64,000 bases of DNA from Chloroflexota bacterium. Lineage in GTDB: Bacteria; Chloroflexota; UBA6077; JACCZL01. The DNA is taken from contig JADZEM010000013.1 in the NCBI GenBank assembly GCA_020850535.1, positions 120,181 to 184,180 of the forward strand, read 5' to 3'. The translations under genes and the position numbers were made by a program. This document shows positions 16,413 to 25,381 of this stretch, one piece after another. The notes below the pieces were generated by a model. That model was not told the DNA's origin and ran no database searches. It saw only the letters and a program-made list of their open reading frames with translations. Every line of letters begins with the position of its first letter. Position 1 is the first letter of the stretch.

Positions 16413-17077
16413 GCAAGGGCCGCCTCGGCTGGTCGAGCATGGCCAACCTTCTCGATCATCTGATCGCCGGGGAACATGAAGAACGAGGCGTCGACCACTT
16501 GCCCGTCGCAGGTGAACTGCGCGTCAATGACCATGGCCTGATCGTGCGCCTGGAGGGCCAGCTCGCCGGCCAACGTCCCGAGGATTGCACCGCACATCTC
16601 GTGGATGACGACCGGGGGCGTCGGGGGGAGCGTCAGGCCGGACCAGTCCGCGATGGTGGTCAGGAAGAACGAGCCGCCGACGTTGCCGGCTTCGGCCAGC
16701 GCCGAGATCTCCAGCTCGCCAAGCTCCGAGGTGGTTCCCTCTGGCTCGCCCAGCAGCATGTCGACCAGCCCCAGCGCCATCGCCTCGCTGAAGGCCATCA
16801 GGATGTGCCCCTGGATGTCGCCCTCGATCCCGAGGTAGACGGCCACGACGGATCGTTCGGGGTCACCAGCCACCATCGTCAGATGGGACAGGTCCACCAT
16901 CCTGACCTCTGGCGAGACCGCCGTGATCTCACGCAGGGCCATCTCAGACAGGGCGTTCGCGGCGCTCTGGACCGCCGAGGCGGCCACGACTGCCATCGTG
17001 GCCAGCTCGGCGCTCAGCTCGGCGCTCAGCTCAGGCGTGGGCGAGGGCGCGAGCGGACTCGTCAGCGTCTCGTGCAT
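16409..17077 (-). CDS. cheC: CheY-P phosphatase CheC
   Basis: 222 residues; ATG at 17077 directly behind an excellent GGAGGTGG, so the 30-codon upstream frame is rejected. Contains a CheC active-site motif (S-x3-E-x2-N) in LEISALAEAGNVGG. The second, symmetry-related site in VVIHEMCGAI has Gly where Asn is needed, so probably only one site dephosphorylates CheY-P. The N-terminal 30 residues carry a short ELSAELSAEL repeat. The start lies inside the end of cheA (47-base overlap), an unusually long overlap for this cluster. Confidence 0.9.
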   Translation of the reverse strand: MHETLTSPLAPSPTPELSAELSAELATMAVVAASAVQSAANALSEMALREITAVSPEVRMVDLSHLTMVAGDPERSVVAVYLGIEGDIQGHILMAFSEAMALGLVDMLLGEPEGTTSELGELEISALAEAGNVGGSFFLTTIADWSGLTLPPTPPVVIHEMCGAILGTLAGELALQAHDQAMVIDAQFTCDGQVVDASFFMFPGDQMIEKVGHARPAEAALA

Positions 17078-19136
17078 CGGACCACCTCCACTCGGCCCGG
17101 TCCATCGTAGCGAGTCGCTGGACCAGCGCCGGAACGTCGACGATGAGGGCGACCGTGCCGTCGCCAAGGATGGCCGCGCTGGAGAGGCCCGGCACGTCGC
17201 CGATCAGGTCGCCCAGCGACTTGATCACGACTTCCTGCTCGCCCAGCAGCCGATCCACGGCCAGGCCGATCTGTCGCTCGCCGACCTTGACGGCGACGAC
17301 GAGAATGTCACGCGCGTTGGGCGGCAGCTCGGACTCGCACTGGAACAGCGCGGAGCACCGCACGATCGGCAGGACCTTCCCGCGCAGGAGGATCGCCTCC
17401 TGCTGCTGCAGCCGCTGGATGTCGGCCACGGGGACGCGCAGCGTCTCGGTGACGCTTGAGAGCGGCAGTGCGTAGATGCCGCCGCCCACGCGCACCAGCA
17501 GCGCCTGGACAATCGCCAGGGTCAGCGGGAGGCGCAGGAAGAACCGGCTGCCCTCGCCGAGCTTCGACTGCACCTCGACGGTGCCGCCCAGCCGCTCGAC
17601 GTTCGTCCGCACGATGTCCATACCGACACCGCGCCCAGAGATGTCCGTGACGGCGGCGGCCGTCGAGAAGCCCGGGGCGAAGATCAGCTCCAGCGCTTCG
17701 GCGTCCGACATACGCTGGGCGACTTCTGCCGTGATGAGCCCGCGCTCGACCGACTTCGCCTTGATCTTGGCCGGGTCGATGCCTCGCCCGTTGTCCTCGA
17801 CGGTGATCACGATGGAGCTTTCGACGTGTTCCGCCGTCAGCTTCACGATGGCCATCTCGGGCTTGCCAGCGGCGATGCGGTCGGCCGGCTGCTCCACGCC
17901 GTGATCGATGGCGTTTCGCAGCAGGTGCACCAGCGGATCGCCGATCTCTTCGATGACCGACCGGTCCAGCTCGGTCTCTTGCCCCTCGATCACCAGCTCG
18001 ACCTTCTTGCCCTGGCGGGTTGACAGGTCACGGGTGACGCGCGGGAAGCGGCTGAAGACGGTGCCGATCGGCAGCATCCGGCTCTTCATCACCTCGGCCT
18101 GCATCTCGTCGGTGACGCGGCCCAGGTGAAAGACCGTCTCGGTGATCTCGGAGAGCATCGCGTGCTCGCCCAGCTGATCCTGCAAGGCGCGGCCCAGCCC
18201 CAGCAAACGGGTCCGGTCGATGACCAGCTCGCCCACCAGGTTGAGCAACCGATCCAGCCGCTCCACGTCGATGCGGACGGTGGCCGTGGCTGGGCGTGCT
18301 GCCCCCTTCTTGTTGGCGGCGCCAGCCGCGCCGGCCGGGCCGTGATCGCTGCTCTGGGCAGCGGCGGCGGCGTCCGTCTGTGGCGCCTGGTGGACGTCTC
18401 CCATGGCCGCCGAATCTTCAAAGGCCATGTCTTCGACGTCGAGCAGGCGCAGGATGGTGATGTCCTGCACGCCGCCGAGCTTCTCGCGGATCTGGTCGAT
18501 GGTCTTCGTCGAGCGGACGTAGATCTCCAGCCGCTTGTTGACGAGCTGCTGGATGACCTCCGTGCGCGACGGCCGGCTCAGGAGAATCTCGCCGCACTCG
18601 TCCACCGCGAGCAGCGTCTGGAACGCGCGGACCGACTTCCACTCCTCGGAGTCGAGCTGCACCAGCATGTGGTGCGTTGCGCCCTCCGGCGGCTCGATGA
18701 CGCTCGGGCGCACGCCGCGCGAGGACGCCGTCGAGGCGCCCTTGTTGGCAGCATGGGCTTCGAGCTTCGAGACCAGGTTGGTGACGTCCAGGTCGGTCAT
18801 CTCACCAGTCTGGACCTCGGCGGCCAGGGCCTTGAGCATGTCAAGGGCCTGGAACAGCAGCTCCGTCAGGGCCGGCGTCGTGGCGATCTCGCCGTGCCGG
18901 ACCTTGTCGAGGAGACTCTCGGTGGCATGGGTGAGCTTGGCCATGCGGAGATGGCCGATTGCCGCCGACGAGCCTTTGATGGTGTGCGCGGCCCGAAAGA
19001 CCTCCTGAAGGAGCTCCGGGCTCGGGCCATCCTGCTCGAGGCGAACAAGCTGCTCGTCGAGCATCTGGAGCATCTCATCCGTCTCCGCAATGAAGATCGG
19101 AAGCTCCTCAGGGGTCGCGTCGAGCCGCAGCTCCAT
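17031..19136 (-). CDS. cheA: Chemotaxis histidine kinase CheA
   Basis: 701 residues. Start ATG at 19136 overlaps the cheX stop (TAATG); the longer upstream frame is a shadow. Domains: P1 Hpt about 1-110 with phosphorylated His51 (RAAHTIKGSS); P2-like CheY/CheB-docking region about 130-250; a linker with Ala/Gly; P3 dimerisation about 290-350 (RLDRLLNLVGELVIDR); P4 ATPase with HLLRNAIDHG (N box), DNGRGI (G1) and GRGVGMDIV (G2); P5 CheW-like domain at the C-terminus (from about 555). Autophosphorylates in response to receptors and passes phosphate to CheY and CheB. Only kinase of this type in the window. Confidence 0.97.
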   Translation of the reverse strand: MELRLDATPEELPIFIAETDEMLQMLDEQLVRLEQDGPSPELLQEVFRAAHTIKGSSAAIGHLRMAKLTHATESLLDKVRHGEIATTPALTELLFQALDMLKALAAEVQTGEMTDLDVTNLVSKLEAHAANKGASTASSRGVRPSVIEPPEGATHHMLVQLDSEEWKSVRAFQTLLAVDECGEILLSRPSRTEVIQQLVNKRLEIYVRSTKTIDQIREKLGGVQDITILRLLDVEDMAFEDSAAMGDVHQAPQTDAAAAAQSSDHGPAGAAGAANKKGAARPATATVRIDVERLDRLLNLVGELVIDRTRLLGLGRALQDQLGEHAMLSEITETVFHLGRVTDEMQAEVMKSRMLPIGTVFSRFPRVTRDLSTRQGKKVELVIEGQETELDRSVIEEIGDPLVHLLRNAIDHGVEQPADRIAAGKPEMAIVKLTAEHVESSIVITVEDNGRGIDPAKIKAKSVERGLITAEVAQRMSDAEALELIFAPGFSTAAAVTDISGRGVGMDIVRTNVERLGGTVEVQSKLGEGSRFFLRLPLTLAIVQALLVRVGGGIYALPLSSVTETLRVPVADIQRLQQQEAILLRGKVLPIVRCSALFQCESELPPNARDILVVAVKVGERQIGLAVDRLLGEQEVVIKSLGDLIGDVPGLSSAAILGDGTVALIVDVPALVQRLATMDRAEWRWSDARDADESARALAHA

Positions 19137-19666
19137 TACCGCCGCTCCTTGATCGCCAGCTGGGCCTCGACTGTGCCGAGCGCCGTCACCAGCGGAACGA
19201 CGAGCCGCTGGATGCCAGCGGTGCTCATGCGGCTGCCAGCACCCTGCAACAGGACTGGCGGGGCGATGTCCACTTCGAGGCCGAGCTGGGCCAGCAGGGT
19301 GGTTGCGCAGCCGGTGATGACGTTTGCCAGCTCGCCGATACCCGAAAGGGCCAGCTCGTCCAGCTCGTCGCACGGGCAGCCCATCAACTGCCCGACAATC
19401 GCCAGGGCGGTCTCCTCGCTCATGCCGTACATCGCCATGCCAGTCAGCTGGCCGGTGATGCCGACGATGGCGGTCACTTCGTGGGTCGTGCAGGTGCCGT
19501 TGGCCAGCGCCAGCTTGCCAGACTGCACCTCGGAGGCCAGCTCCTGCTCGAGCACGTCGCGCGCAGCGGCCACAAACGGCTCCAGGTGCTCGGCCTTGGG
19601 GATCGTGCGCGACGGCTGCGCGAGCACCTGCTCGATGGCGGGATCGACGACGGTCCGCGTCTCCAT
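19136..19666 (-). CDS. cheX: CheX-type CheY-P phosphatase
   Basis: 176 residues, slightly longer than typical CheX because of a 25-residue N-terminal tail. It opens with the family phrase EPFVAAARDVLEQEL and carries one active-site motif S-x3-E-x2-N in ALSGIGELANVITG, with the CheX-like topology of a single conserved long helix. Predicted to strip phosphate from CheY-P, giving this system two different phosphatases (CheC and CheX), as in Thermotoga and Borrelia-like circuits. Coupled to cheA by a one-base overlap. Confidence 0.88.
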   Translation of the reverse strand: METRTVVDPAIEQVLAQPSRTIPKAEHLEPFVAAARDVLEQELASEVQSGKLALANGTCTTHEVTAIVGITGQLTGMAMYGMSEETALAIVGQLMGCPCDELDELALSGIGELANVITGCATTLLAQLGLEVDIAPPVLLQGAGSRMSTAGIQRLVVPLVTALGTVEAQLAIKERR

Positions 19667-19703
19667 CCGATGTGTCTCCTTTGTCAGACTGTCCGTCGTG
19701 CCC

Positions 19704-20060
19704 CTACTTGAGGAGCTTCTCCACGGCCGCGAGCACGCGCTCCGGCTGGAACGGCTTGACCACGAAGTCGCGCGCGCCCGACTGGAGCGCTTCCATCACG
19801 ACCTGCTGCTGACCAATGGCCGTCACCATCGCCACGCGGGCGTTCGGGTCCGCCTTCTTGATCTCCTTGAGGGCCGTCAGGCCGTCCATCTCGGGCATGG
19901 TGATGTCCAGCAGGACGACGTCCACGTTCTCGCTGTTGAACTTGTCCACGGCCTCGCGGCCGTTCTCGGCTTCAATGACGGTGTGCCCGTGGGACTGCAG
20001 CATCTTGCCGCAGCGCATCCGCATGAAGGCGGCGTCGTCGGCGATCAGAATCTTTGCCAC
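19704..20060 (-). CDS. cheY: Chemotaxis response regulator CheY
   Basis: 118 residues, a stand-alone receiver domain. Acidic pair Asp8/Asp9 (IADDAAFMR), phosphoacceptor Asp52 (LLDITMPEMDG), switch Thr in MVTAIGQQQ and Lys in VVKPF are all present. The sequence resembles the Thermotoga/Bacillus CheY type. CheY-P binds FliM/FliN; the N-terminal peptide of FliM (24294) is present to receive it. Lies 37 bases from cheX in the same operon. Confidence 0.95.
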   Translation of the reverse strand: MAKILIADDAAFMRMRCGKMLQSHGHTVIEAENGREAVDKFNSENVDVVLLDITMPEMDGLTALKEIKKADPNARVAMVTAIGQQQVVMEALQSGARDFVVKPFQPERVLAAVEKLLK

Positions 20061-20260
20061 CGTTCTCCTCGCTCCTGTCCGTGCTCTACTTGGGCCTGGG
20101 CTTCCGATGGTGAGGACCGCCGTCCCGGACGGCGGCTCTGGTGTGGCGGGTGTTCGCGTTCTCGATCCGCCACGCGCTGCGCTGTGGTAGGGTTGGCGCT
20201 GTGGTAGGGTGGGTGCCTGCGCTCAACGGGTGCTGGGGCGCAGACGGCTGCACACGACGA

Positions 20261-20728
20261 TCAGGCTGCCAGATCCTCCTGCTCGGCCCGGGTCAGGATG
20301 CGAGAGAGGTCGAGCAGCAGGATGAGCCGCTCCTCCAGCTTCGCAACCCCCCGGAGGAAGGCTGAATCCGCGGATGTGACCAGGGTCGACGGCGGCTCGA
20401 CGGCGTCGGAGCCGACCAGCAGCACCTCGGACACCCCGTCGACCACCAGGCCCACCGTGTGCTCGCCCAGCTCGCCGACGACGATCCGGCTGCGCCGTGT
20501 CGCCTCGGTGGCCGGCAGCCCGAATCGCTTGCGAAGGTCGAGCACGGGGATCACCCGGCCGCGCAGGTTCGTCACGCCCTCGATGAAGGCCGGGCCGTTC
20601 GGAATCCGTGTGATGGCCTGCATCCGGATGATCTCCTCGACGCGACCGATCTCCACGCCGTACGCCTCGCCCGCAAGCTCGAGCACTACGACCTGCTCAT
20701 CCCCGATCGCCAAGGCAGTGCCCTGCAT
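20261..20728 (-). CDS. cheW: Chemotaxis coupling protein CheW
   Basis: 155 residues covering the two five-stranded barrels of CheW: VVLELAGEAYGVEIGRVEEIIR at the start, ITRIPNGPAFIEGVTNLRGRVIPVLDLRKRFG in the middle, and the VDGVSEVLLV strand. It links receptors to the P5 domain of CheA. First gene of the minus-strand che unit, separated from cheY by 200 bases in which the phrase GCTGTGGTAGGGT is repeated twice (20169-20207). It faces flbD across the divergent gap. Confidence 0.95.
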   Translation of the reverse strand: MQGTALAIGDEQVVVLELAGEAYGVEIGRVEEIIRMQAITRIPNGPAFIEGVTNLRGRVIPVLDLRKRFGLPATEATRRSRIVVGELGEHTVGLVVDGVSEVLLVGSDAVEPPSTLVTSADSAFLRGVAKLEERLILLLDLSRILTRAEQEDLAA

Positions 20729-21454
20729 GTTGTGTCCTCCTCAACCAGCGCCGGGCGTGCCCGGCCAGTCGACCGTCCTCACGGTCTCGGGATCGTTCTC
20801 AGAGCCACCCCTGGCCTGGCAAGCAACGTTGCGATGCTGGGACGGCGGCTACACGGTCTAACGTTCATCAGAACAGAGGCGGGATGCTTATTGACGCGGA
20901 TTCTCGACATTTCGTCATGGCTCTCGCAGACCATGGAGGGGGATCCATGAGGACAGCGCCGGGGCCGTCGCGCACGGGGCCGTGGCGCTCATGGCCGTGG
21001 GCCCGTGGTTGAGGCGAGGGCGGGGGCGGTGCAGGCGACGGGTGCCGTCGGCGGATTCCGTCACGCTCGCGTGGCCGCTCCGACGAACCGTAACGATGGC
21101 CGAGGCTGCCAGGAGGACAGGTCTTGAGAAAATTGGGTTGTGCTCGACTCTGCCGCTTCGCCTGCTCGACTCTGCCGCTTGGCTTGCTCGACTCTGCCGC
21201 TTCGCGCCTGCGCGACTCTTCCCCTTCGCGCCTGCGCGACTCTTCCCATTAATGCCTGTACACCCACGCGAAACCCGCCGATGATTCTGGTGGCGAGTCG
21301 TGGACAGCCAGGGCGTCCCATGCGGGATGCGCTCCTGCTGGGCATGGGTTCGTGTCGACTCGGGGCCGTGCTCGCAGCCTCTTGAGCCGAGGCGCCTATC
21401 AAGGAAACGCGGGCCACGGCGCCGCTCTGGCCCGTGGGAAAGGACGGCCAGCTG
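20729..21454. other. 726-base divergent gap between che and flagellar operons
   Basis: No convincing gene. It must hold the promoters for cheW leftward and flbD rightward. Seen: palindrome GCAACGTTGC at 20822-20831, a more AT-rich stretch around 20870-20925, the tandem array at 21142-21247, and a lone GCCGATGA at 21277 resembling the sigma-28 -10 box but without a fitting -35. Frames through this region are arginine/serine-rich shadows. Confidence 0.6.
21142..21247. repeat. Tandem array of a 22-24 base unit, 4.6 copies
   Basis: Units begin at 21142, 21164, 21186, 21210 and 21234. The core is GCTCGACTCTGCCGCTTCGCCT; the third and fourth copies gain two bases, and the last two change to GCGCGACTCTTCCCC. 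Array lies 208 bases before flbD. It could be regulatory spacing or simply slippage-prone sequence. Confidence 0.85.
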
Positions 21455-21664
21455 ATGATCTCTGTGACCCGGCTCGATGGTACCGAGCTGGTCGTGAACG
21501 CCGAGCTGATCGAGCTCGTCGAGGCCACCCCGGATACCCATCTGACCCTGGTCGATGGTCGCAACCTGATCGTGCAGGAAGCGCCGGCGGAAGTCGTGGC
21601 GCGTGTCATCGCGTATCGGCGGGCCGCCTACGGTCCGCAGAGCGCCGTTCGGCTTGCCAGCTAG
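21455..21664 (+). CDS. flbD: FlbD family flagellar protein
   Basis: 69 residues from ATG 21455, with AAAGGACGG upstream. It matches the small FlbD/YlzI family: MISVTRLDGTELVVNAELIELVEATPDT followed by a DGRNLIVQE strand. The family is small, found beside motA in Gram-positive and other flagellar operons, and contributes to swarming or motility by an unclear mechanism. Here it precedes motA by 20 bases, the canonical order. It is the first gene of the plus-strand flagellar unit. Confidence 0.9.
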   Translation: MISVTRLDGTELVVNAELIELVEATPDTHLTLVDGRNLIVQEAPAEVVARVIAYRRAAYGPQSAVRLAS

Positions 21665-21684
21665 GGGACCAGGAGCACACGTCT

Positions 21685-22488
21685 ATGGATAAAACAACGC
21701 TTCCTGGTCTGATCCTCGCCCTTGTCGCGCTGCTGGGCGGCGCGATGATGGAGGGGACGACCCCGGACAAGCTGGTCATGCTGCCGGCGTTCATCATCGT
21801 GATTGGGGGGACTTTCGGGGCCGCCCTGATCTCGTTCCCGCTGTCGGTCGCGACGTCCCTCGGGAAGCTGATGACCATCGCCATCAAGGACGCCCCGCAC
21901 GACTTGACCCACGTGGTGGACACGTTCGTCAAGCTTGCGGACCGCGCCCGCCGCGAGGGTCTGCTGGCGCTTGAACAGGAAGCTGGATCGCTCGAGCCGT
22001 TCACGCGGCGCGGCATCCAGATGGTGGTCGATGGCAGCGACCCGGCGCTGGTGCGGGAGATCCTTGAAGCGGACATCGAGGCGATGAAGGAGCGCCACAA
22101 GCCTGGCGCGGGCTTCTTCGAGGCGATGGGCGGGTACGCGCCGACGATGGGCATCATCGGTACGGTGATGGGCCTTGTCCACGTGCTCGAGAACCTGTCC
22201 GAGCCGGACAAGCTCGGCCCACTGATCGCCTCGGCCTTCCTGGCAACGCTGTACGGGATCTTCTTCGCGAACGCCTGCTTCCTGCCGCTCGCCAGCAAGC
22301 TCAAGGTAAAGAGTGCACACGAGGCCCACTCGAAGGAGCTGGTCGTCGAGGGCGTGATGGCCGTCCAGGCGGGAGACAACCCCCGCGTGGTCCGTGAGAA
22401 GCTGGAAGCGTACCTGCCGCCCGCCCTGCGCGGACACGGTCAGGGTGGCGCGAAGGGTAGCGCGGCAGCCGAGAAGAAGGCGGCCTGA
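21685..22488 (+). CDS. motA: Flagellar motor stator protein MotA
   Basis: 267 residues; ATG at 21685 behind AGGAG. The long open frame upstream is only a shadow over flbD. Four membrane helices: two near the N-terminus (LILALVALLGGAMM, LPAFIIVIGGTFGAAL) and two near residues 150-210 (GYAPTMGIIGTVMGLVHVL, FLATLYGIFFANACFLPLA). The conserved proline in the third helix (APTMGIIGT) and the large cytoplasmic loop with charged residues that face FliG are present. With MotB it forms the proton- or sodium-driven stator; which ion cannot be told from sequence. Confidence 0.96.
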   Translation: MDKTTLPGLILALVALLGGAMMEGTTPDKLVMLPAFIIVIGGTFGAALISFPLSVATSLGKLMTIAIKDAPHDLTHVVDTFVKLADRARREGLLALEQEAGSLEPFTRRGIQMVVDGSDPALVREILEADIEAMKERHKPGAGFFEAMGGYAPTMGIIGTVMGLVHVLENLSEPDKLGPLIASAFLATLYGIFFANACFLPLASKLKVKSAHEAHSKELVVEGVMAVQAGDNPRVVREKLEAYLPPALRGHGQGGAKGSAAAEKKAA

Positions 22489-22575
22489 TGACCCGTCCCC
22501 AGACCACCGTTCGCTGAGACTCACACAAGACTGACGCAGACAGGCGGCCCCTGAGCAGGCGCGGAGACGTTCACC

Positions 22576-22651
22576 TCCTCAGTGGGCCGTCCTCACCGGC
22601 GGGGCAGCCGCTGCAAGGCGGCCTGGCGCGCGGCAGCGCTCCCACTGAGGA
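22576..22651 (+). promoter_or_regulatory. Long-range inverted repeat between motA and motB
   Basis: TCCTCAGTGGG (22576-22586) is the exact complement of CCCACTGAGGA (22641-22651), an 11-base stem enclosing 54 bases that contain further GC-rich complementarity. It occupies the unusual 187-base gap between motA and motB and ends 25 bases before the motB start, so it could tune motB translation or mRNA stability. Confidence 0.5.
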
Positions 22652-22675
22652 CATCCGAGGCACGGACGCGCAGCG

Positions 22676-23538
22676 ATGGCGAAGAAGAAGAAGCACCACG
22701 AAGAAGGTCACGTCAACCACGAACGGTGGCTGGTCAGCTACGCCGACATGATCACGCTGCTGATGGTGCTGTTCGTGGTGCTCTTCGCGATGGGCCAGAC
22801 CGACAAGGCGAAGATGGACGCTCTGCGGACGTCACTGCAGCGCGCCTTTGCCGTGGAGGTGCTGCGAGGCGCCGAGCCCACCAGCCTGAAGGGCTCGAGC
22901 GGCTCGGCGATGATCCCGCCGGTCATGCCGGCCGCGCTCAGCCAGGAGGTCGCCGCGATGACCGGCGGCTCCTCGCAGGACGGACCCATCGCCCAGGCGC
23001 TCGCAGAAGTTCGTCAGGCAGTCAACGATGTCCCCGTCCCCCCGGACACGTCCGGCCGCGTTGAAGTAGGTGTGTCGCGAGAGGGGATCGTGATCAGTCT
23101 GGCTGGGAATCTTCTGTTCGATTCTGGCAAGTCTGATCTCAAACCGCGTGGCATGACCCTGCTGGACACGCTCGCGGAGCGGTTGAGGACCATGCCAAAC
23201 GAGATTCGGGTGGAAGGCCATACCGACAATATCCCGATCGCGACGGCACTGTATCCCTCGAACTGGGAGCTGTCCTCGGCCCGCGCGACGACGGTGAGCC
23301 GGTACTTCGCCGAGCACGCCGACATCGCCCCGATCCGCCTGAGTGCCGCCGGCTTCGGGGAGTTCCGCCCCGTCGCCCCGAACGACAGCCGTGAGGGCCG
23401 CGCCAGGAACCGCCGCGTCGACCTGGTCGTGCTCTTCCCGCAGTCCCCTGGGAACGGGACACAGGCTGTCGCTGGCGCCCGCCCCGCCGCGCCCGCCGGG
23501 CTCCCCGGAGCACCTGTCGCCAACCGAGGTACACAACC

Positions 23539-23542
<4 letters not shown>
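22676..23542 (+). CDS. motB: Flagellar motor stator protein MotB
   Basis: 288 residues. A basic N-terminus (MAKKKKHHEE) precedes a single membrane helix with the ion-binding aspartate Asp24 in SYADMITLLMVLFVVLFAM. The plug/linker follows, then an OmpA/MotB peptidoglycan-binding domain from about 130 (LFDSGKSDLKPRG, VEGHTDNIPI, NWELSSARATTVSRYF, RRVDLVV). It anchors the stator to the cell wall and conducts ions with MotA. The stop overlaps fliL by ATGA. Confidence 0.96.
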
Positions 23543-24096
<554 letters not shown>

Positions 24097-24101
24097 CAAC
24101 C

Positions 24102-24186
24102 TGTCATCCTGAGCGTAGCGAGCCTGCGAGCGCAGCGCAGGATCTCACACCCAGCAATCGCAGCTCCTGTGGGTGAGATCCTGCGC
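24102..24186. repeat. Palindromic dispersed-type repeat in the fliL-fliM gap
   Basis: Begins TGTCATCCTGAGCGTAGCGA and contains a long inverted repeat: GCGCAGGATCTCACACCCA (24135-24153) complements TGGGTGAGATCCTGCGC (24170-24186) with a two-base bulge. The TCATCCTGAGCG...GGATCT phrase is of a kind seen between genes in many high-GC bacterial genomes (recalled, not searched). The hairpin may stabilise the upstream mRNA end or reduce read-through into fliM. Confidence 0.7.
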
Positions 24187-24293
24187 CGCGCGGACGGGTA
24201 CGATGCACGGCACCCGCTCCAGGCGAATCTGTGGTTTCCAGGCCACGGCGGTGAGGGTAGGACGCTGCTCACCGGAACGGACAAGAGCAAGGA

Positions 24294-25361
24294 ATGCGCG
24301 ACAACAAGATCCTCTCCCAGTCAGAGATCGAGGCGCTGCTCTCTGGCGATCTGAACCTCGGCGGCGACGACGAGGACGCGGGTCTGCCGCCGGTGGATGG
24401 CGACTCGGATCAGCCAGAGCTCGCACAGAGCGCAGCTCCTGTTGCCGTTGCAGCGCCGCCGCTGGCCCCACAGAAGCCAGCCAAGCTGTACGACTTCCGC
24501 CGCCCCGACAAGTTCTCGAAGGAGCACTTGCGCTCGCTGCGGATCCTCCACGAGTCGTTTGCCCGGATGCTCGGCTCGTCGCTCACGTCGTACCTCAGCG
24601 CGGGCGTGCAGGTCCGGCTCACCATGCTGGAGCAGGGCACCTACGACGAGTACATCCAGTCCCTGCCCACGCCGACGGTCATCTACGTCGTCGGGCTGGC
24701 GCCGCTGCCGGGGCAGGCTGTTGTCGAGTTGAACCTGCCGGTCGCCCGCGTGCTGATCGACCGGCTGCTCGGCGGGACTGGCACCCCGACGCCCCGTACG
24801 GGTGAGATGACCGAGATCGAGATGGCCTTGCTCAAGACCATCGGGCAGTTCATCTTGAGCAGCTTGCGCGAGGCCTGGGCGAACGTCGTGCCGCTCCGCC
24901 CGACGATGCAAGAGCCAGTGCTCAGCCCGGAGCTGGCCCAGTTCGCCACGGTGGCCGAGGCCACCGTGATGCTGGTGCTGGAAGTCTGCGTCTTCAAGGT
25001 GACAGGCACCATCAGCATGTGTCTGCCCTACCAGGTGCTCCAGCCGGTGCTGGACAGCCTCACCTCGCAGGTCTGGACCTCGACCACCCCCTCGCGCAGC
25101 TCCGACCAGGACAGCCGCGAGCAGATGGGCGAGCGCATCAGCCAGGTGACGCTGCCGGTCACCGTCGAGCTGGGCGCGATGGGCATGACCGTTGAGGGGC
25201 TGCTGTCCCTGCAGAAGGGCAACGTGCTGCGGCTGAACACGAGTGCGAACGGACCGCTTCCGATTCGCATTGACGACCGCGTCAAGTTTGTCGGTCAGGC
25301 CGGCTTGAGCGGGAAGCACCTCGCGGTGCAGATCGTCCGCGCTGTCGAATCGGAGAGCTGA
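24294..25361 (+). CDS. fliM: Flagellar motor switch protein FliM
   Basis: 355 residues. The N-terminus keeps the CheY-P-binding peptide KILSQSEIEALLSG. A linker of about 45 acidic/Ala/Pro residues follows, then the CheC-like middle domain (FSKEHLRSLRILHESFARML, LGGTGTPTPRTGEMTEIE) and a C-terminal SpoA domain (TLPVTVELGAMGMTVEGLLSLQKGNVLRL). It forms the C-ring that reverses the motor. AAGGA directly abuts the ATG, an unusually short spacing. Confidence 0.96.
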   Translation: MRDNKILSQSEIEALLSGDLNLGGDDEDAGLPPVDGDSDQPELAQSAAPVAVAAPPLAPQKPAKLYDFRRPDKFSKEHLRSLRILHESFARMLGSSLTSYLSAGVQVRLTMLEQGTYDEYIQSLPTPTVIYVVGLAPLPGQAVVELNLPVARVLIDRLLGGTGTPTPRTGEMTEIEMALLKTIGQFILSSLREAWANVVPLRPTMQEPVLSPELAQFATVAEATVMLVLEVCVFKVTGTISMCLPYQVLQPVLDSLTSQVWTSTTPSRSSDQDSREQMGERISQVTLPVTVELGAMGMTVEGLLSLQKGNVLRLNTSANGPLPIRIDDRVKFVGQAGLSGKHLAVQIVRAVESES

Positions 25362-25381
25362 GCCAGGAGGGCTGATCGCGC

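Noticed and set aside
18126..20207. 693-residue plus-strand open frame across cheA, cheX and cheY
   Set aside because: Runs antisense through three unmistakable chemotaxis genes, without domain content.
21140..21247. CRISPR array
   Set aside because: Units are directly adjacent with no unique spacers of similar length and no cas genes occur in the window; it is a plain tandem repeat.
21277..21284. GCCGATGA resembling the sigma-28 -10 element upstream of flbD
   Set aside because: No matching -35 at the required spacing and 170 bases before the start; too weak to annotate as a promoter.
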